From: Dendrolimus kikuchii
Lineage: Eukaryota; Arthropoda; Insecta; Lepidoptera; Lasiocampidae
Direction: 5' to 3'
NCBI GenBank assembly: GCA_019925095.2
Contig: CM034415.1
Location: forward strand, 11,452,833-11,516,832
DNA: 64,000 bases
Part shown: positions 63,203-64,000 of the stretch, piece by piece
How the letters are laid out: every line of letters begins with the position of its first letter
Position numbering within the stretch: the stretch's first letter is position 1
The notes under the pieces: generated by a model
What the model saw: the letters and a program-made list of their open reading frames with translations, nothing else
What the model was told of the DNA's origin: nothing
The model's database searches: none
Program-made: the position numbers and the translations under genes

Positions 63203-64000
63203 TAGAAGCGAAATATTAATTTTAGTTTTGATTCGCTATATAAAAAACTGCAACAGAAACATAATAGGCTCTTTATTAACTTTTGGTATCGAAAGTATAT
63301 GAAACATGATAGATTCCGAAATAAAGTAATACACAAAGATTGGATTACCTTAGATTAAACAACAGTTATTGTATATTATTACTTTACAAGCATGATTTTT
63401 ATGTAAAACACATTTCAGAAAGTGATTATAGATAAGAGAACAACAAAATAAGAAATGAAGACAACAGAAGTAATTGACATTGATTAAAAAGCTATGTCAT
63501 TAGGATTTTTAATAAGTTTTAATGGTTTATTTTTTTAAGGTCGAGTTACAAAGTCTTTTATACCATAAAGTAACTAATCATGAGGGTCAGTGATAACATG
63601 ATATCACACCCTTTGCTAATAACAAATTTCATAAATGTATGTTGATGTATTAAAGCAGATGTTATTTAGTATACATTATAGTCTACAATAATTAATAACC
63701 TTTTCTTTTATATAAATAATCAATTCTCATTAATCGATTTGTTGATATAGATTTATATATGTCACAATTCGCATCCCTAATCTGTCATTTCTTCATTTAG
63801 AAAAAAAAAGTAGTTCTAGTGTAGTAAATATTTTCTGTAGCGAGTTTAAATTGAAAACTGAGAAATTTAAAGTGTATTGTGTTAAATATGAGTTAAATAA
63901 GCATCCTATTATCATAAAGTTATTATTTATGTAAGTGGAATATATATCTGTTATGTAAAATCATAGATAAGTTCTTAAAGTATTTCACATAGGTTCTAAC
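63203..64000. other. No gene recognised
   Basis: AT-rich DNA with no credible frame, splice pattern or repeat family. Confidence 0.5.

Overview
The window is nuclear DNA of an insect, most likely a moth or butterfly. It is AT-rich, its genes have small exons in long introns, short TTAGG runs occur, and most of the sequence is transposable-element debris of types familiar from Lepidoptera. These include RTE-type LINEs, A|TC...CTAG|T Helitrons, tRNA-headed SINEs, DD37D mariner-like elements and R1-type LINE ends. No species is assigned. There is no prokaryotic content, no CRISPR array and no free-standing tRNA or rRNA gene.

Three host genes can be put together from splice sites, reading phase and family resemblance. 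(1) A sorting nexin of the SNX7/SNX30 type lies on the minus strand. Its eight recognised coding exons run from 31389 down to 8469 (PX domain, BAR-like helices, acidic tail), including a 46-nt micro-exon. One symmetric-phase BAR exon expected between 21489 and 15203 was not found. (2) Cdk9, the P-TEFb kinase, lies on the plus strand in five coding exons from 37293 to 46808 (401 aa), with all catalytic motifs. (3) A C2H2 zinc-finger gene with 11 fingers and an acidic, Asn-rich N-terminus lies on the minus strand, in exons 58864-58326 and 52656-51642 (517 aa). The sorting nexin and Cdk9 are divergently arranged, about 5.9 kb apart. That gap holds a 1.5-kb foldback element and a 5'-truncated R1-type LINE. 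Nothing in the sequence links the three genes functionally.

Layout. 1-8.4 kb: repeats only (pogo-like MITE, solo LTR, RTE tails, Helitron, a 30-bp satellite). 8.4-31.4 kb: the sorting nexin gene, with introns full of nested insertions. 31.4-37.2 kb: divergent intergenic region. 37.3-46.9 kb: Cdk9. 46.9-51.6 kb: Helitrons, RTE fragments and a hAT-like MITE. 51.6-58.9 kb: the zinc-finger gene, whose intron holds a mariner relic and a largely repeat-free 2.4-kb stretch. 58.9-64 kb: SINEs, LINEs and unannotated AT-rich DNA.

Family names used below: 'RTE-1' is a LINE whose 3' end encodes a Gly/Arg-rich DGCRSRGRPRH segment and ends in a (TATG)n tail. 'RTE-2' is a related LINE with a CGVTR.D.VRN motif. 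'Family A' is a ~320-bp polyA-tailed retroposon without visible A/B boxes. 'SINE B' and 'SINE C' are two tRNA-headed SINEs. 'PLE' is a Penelope-like terminal repeat. Many insertions keep perfect target-site duplications, so the order of insertion can be read from the sequence.
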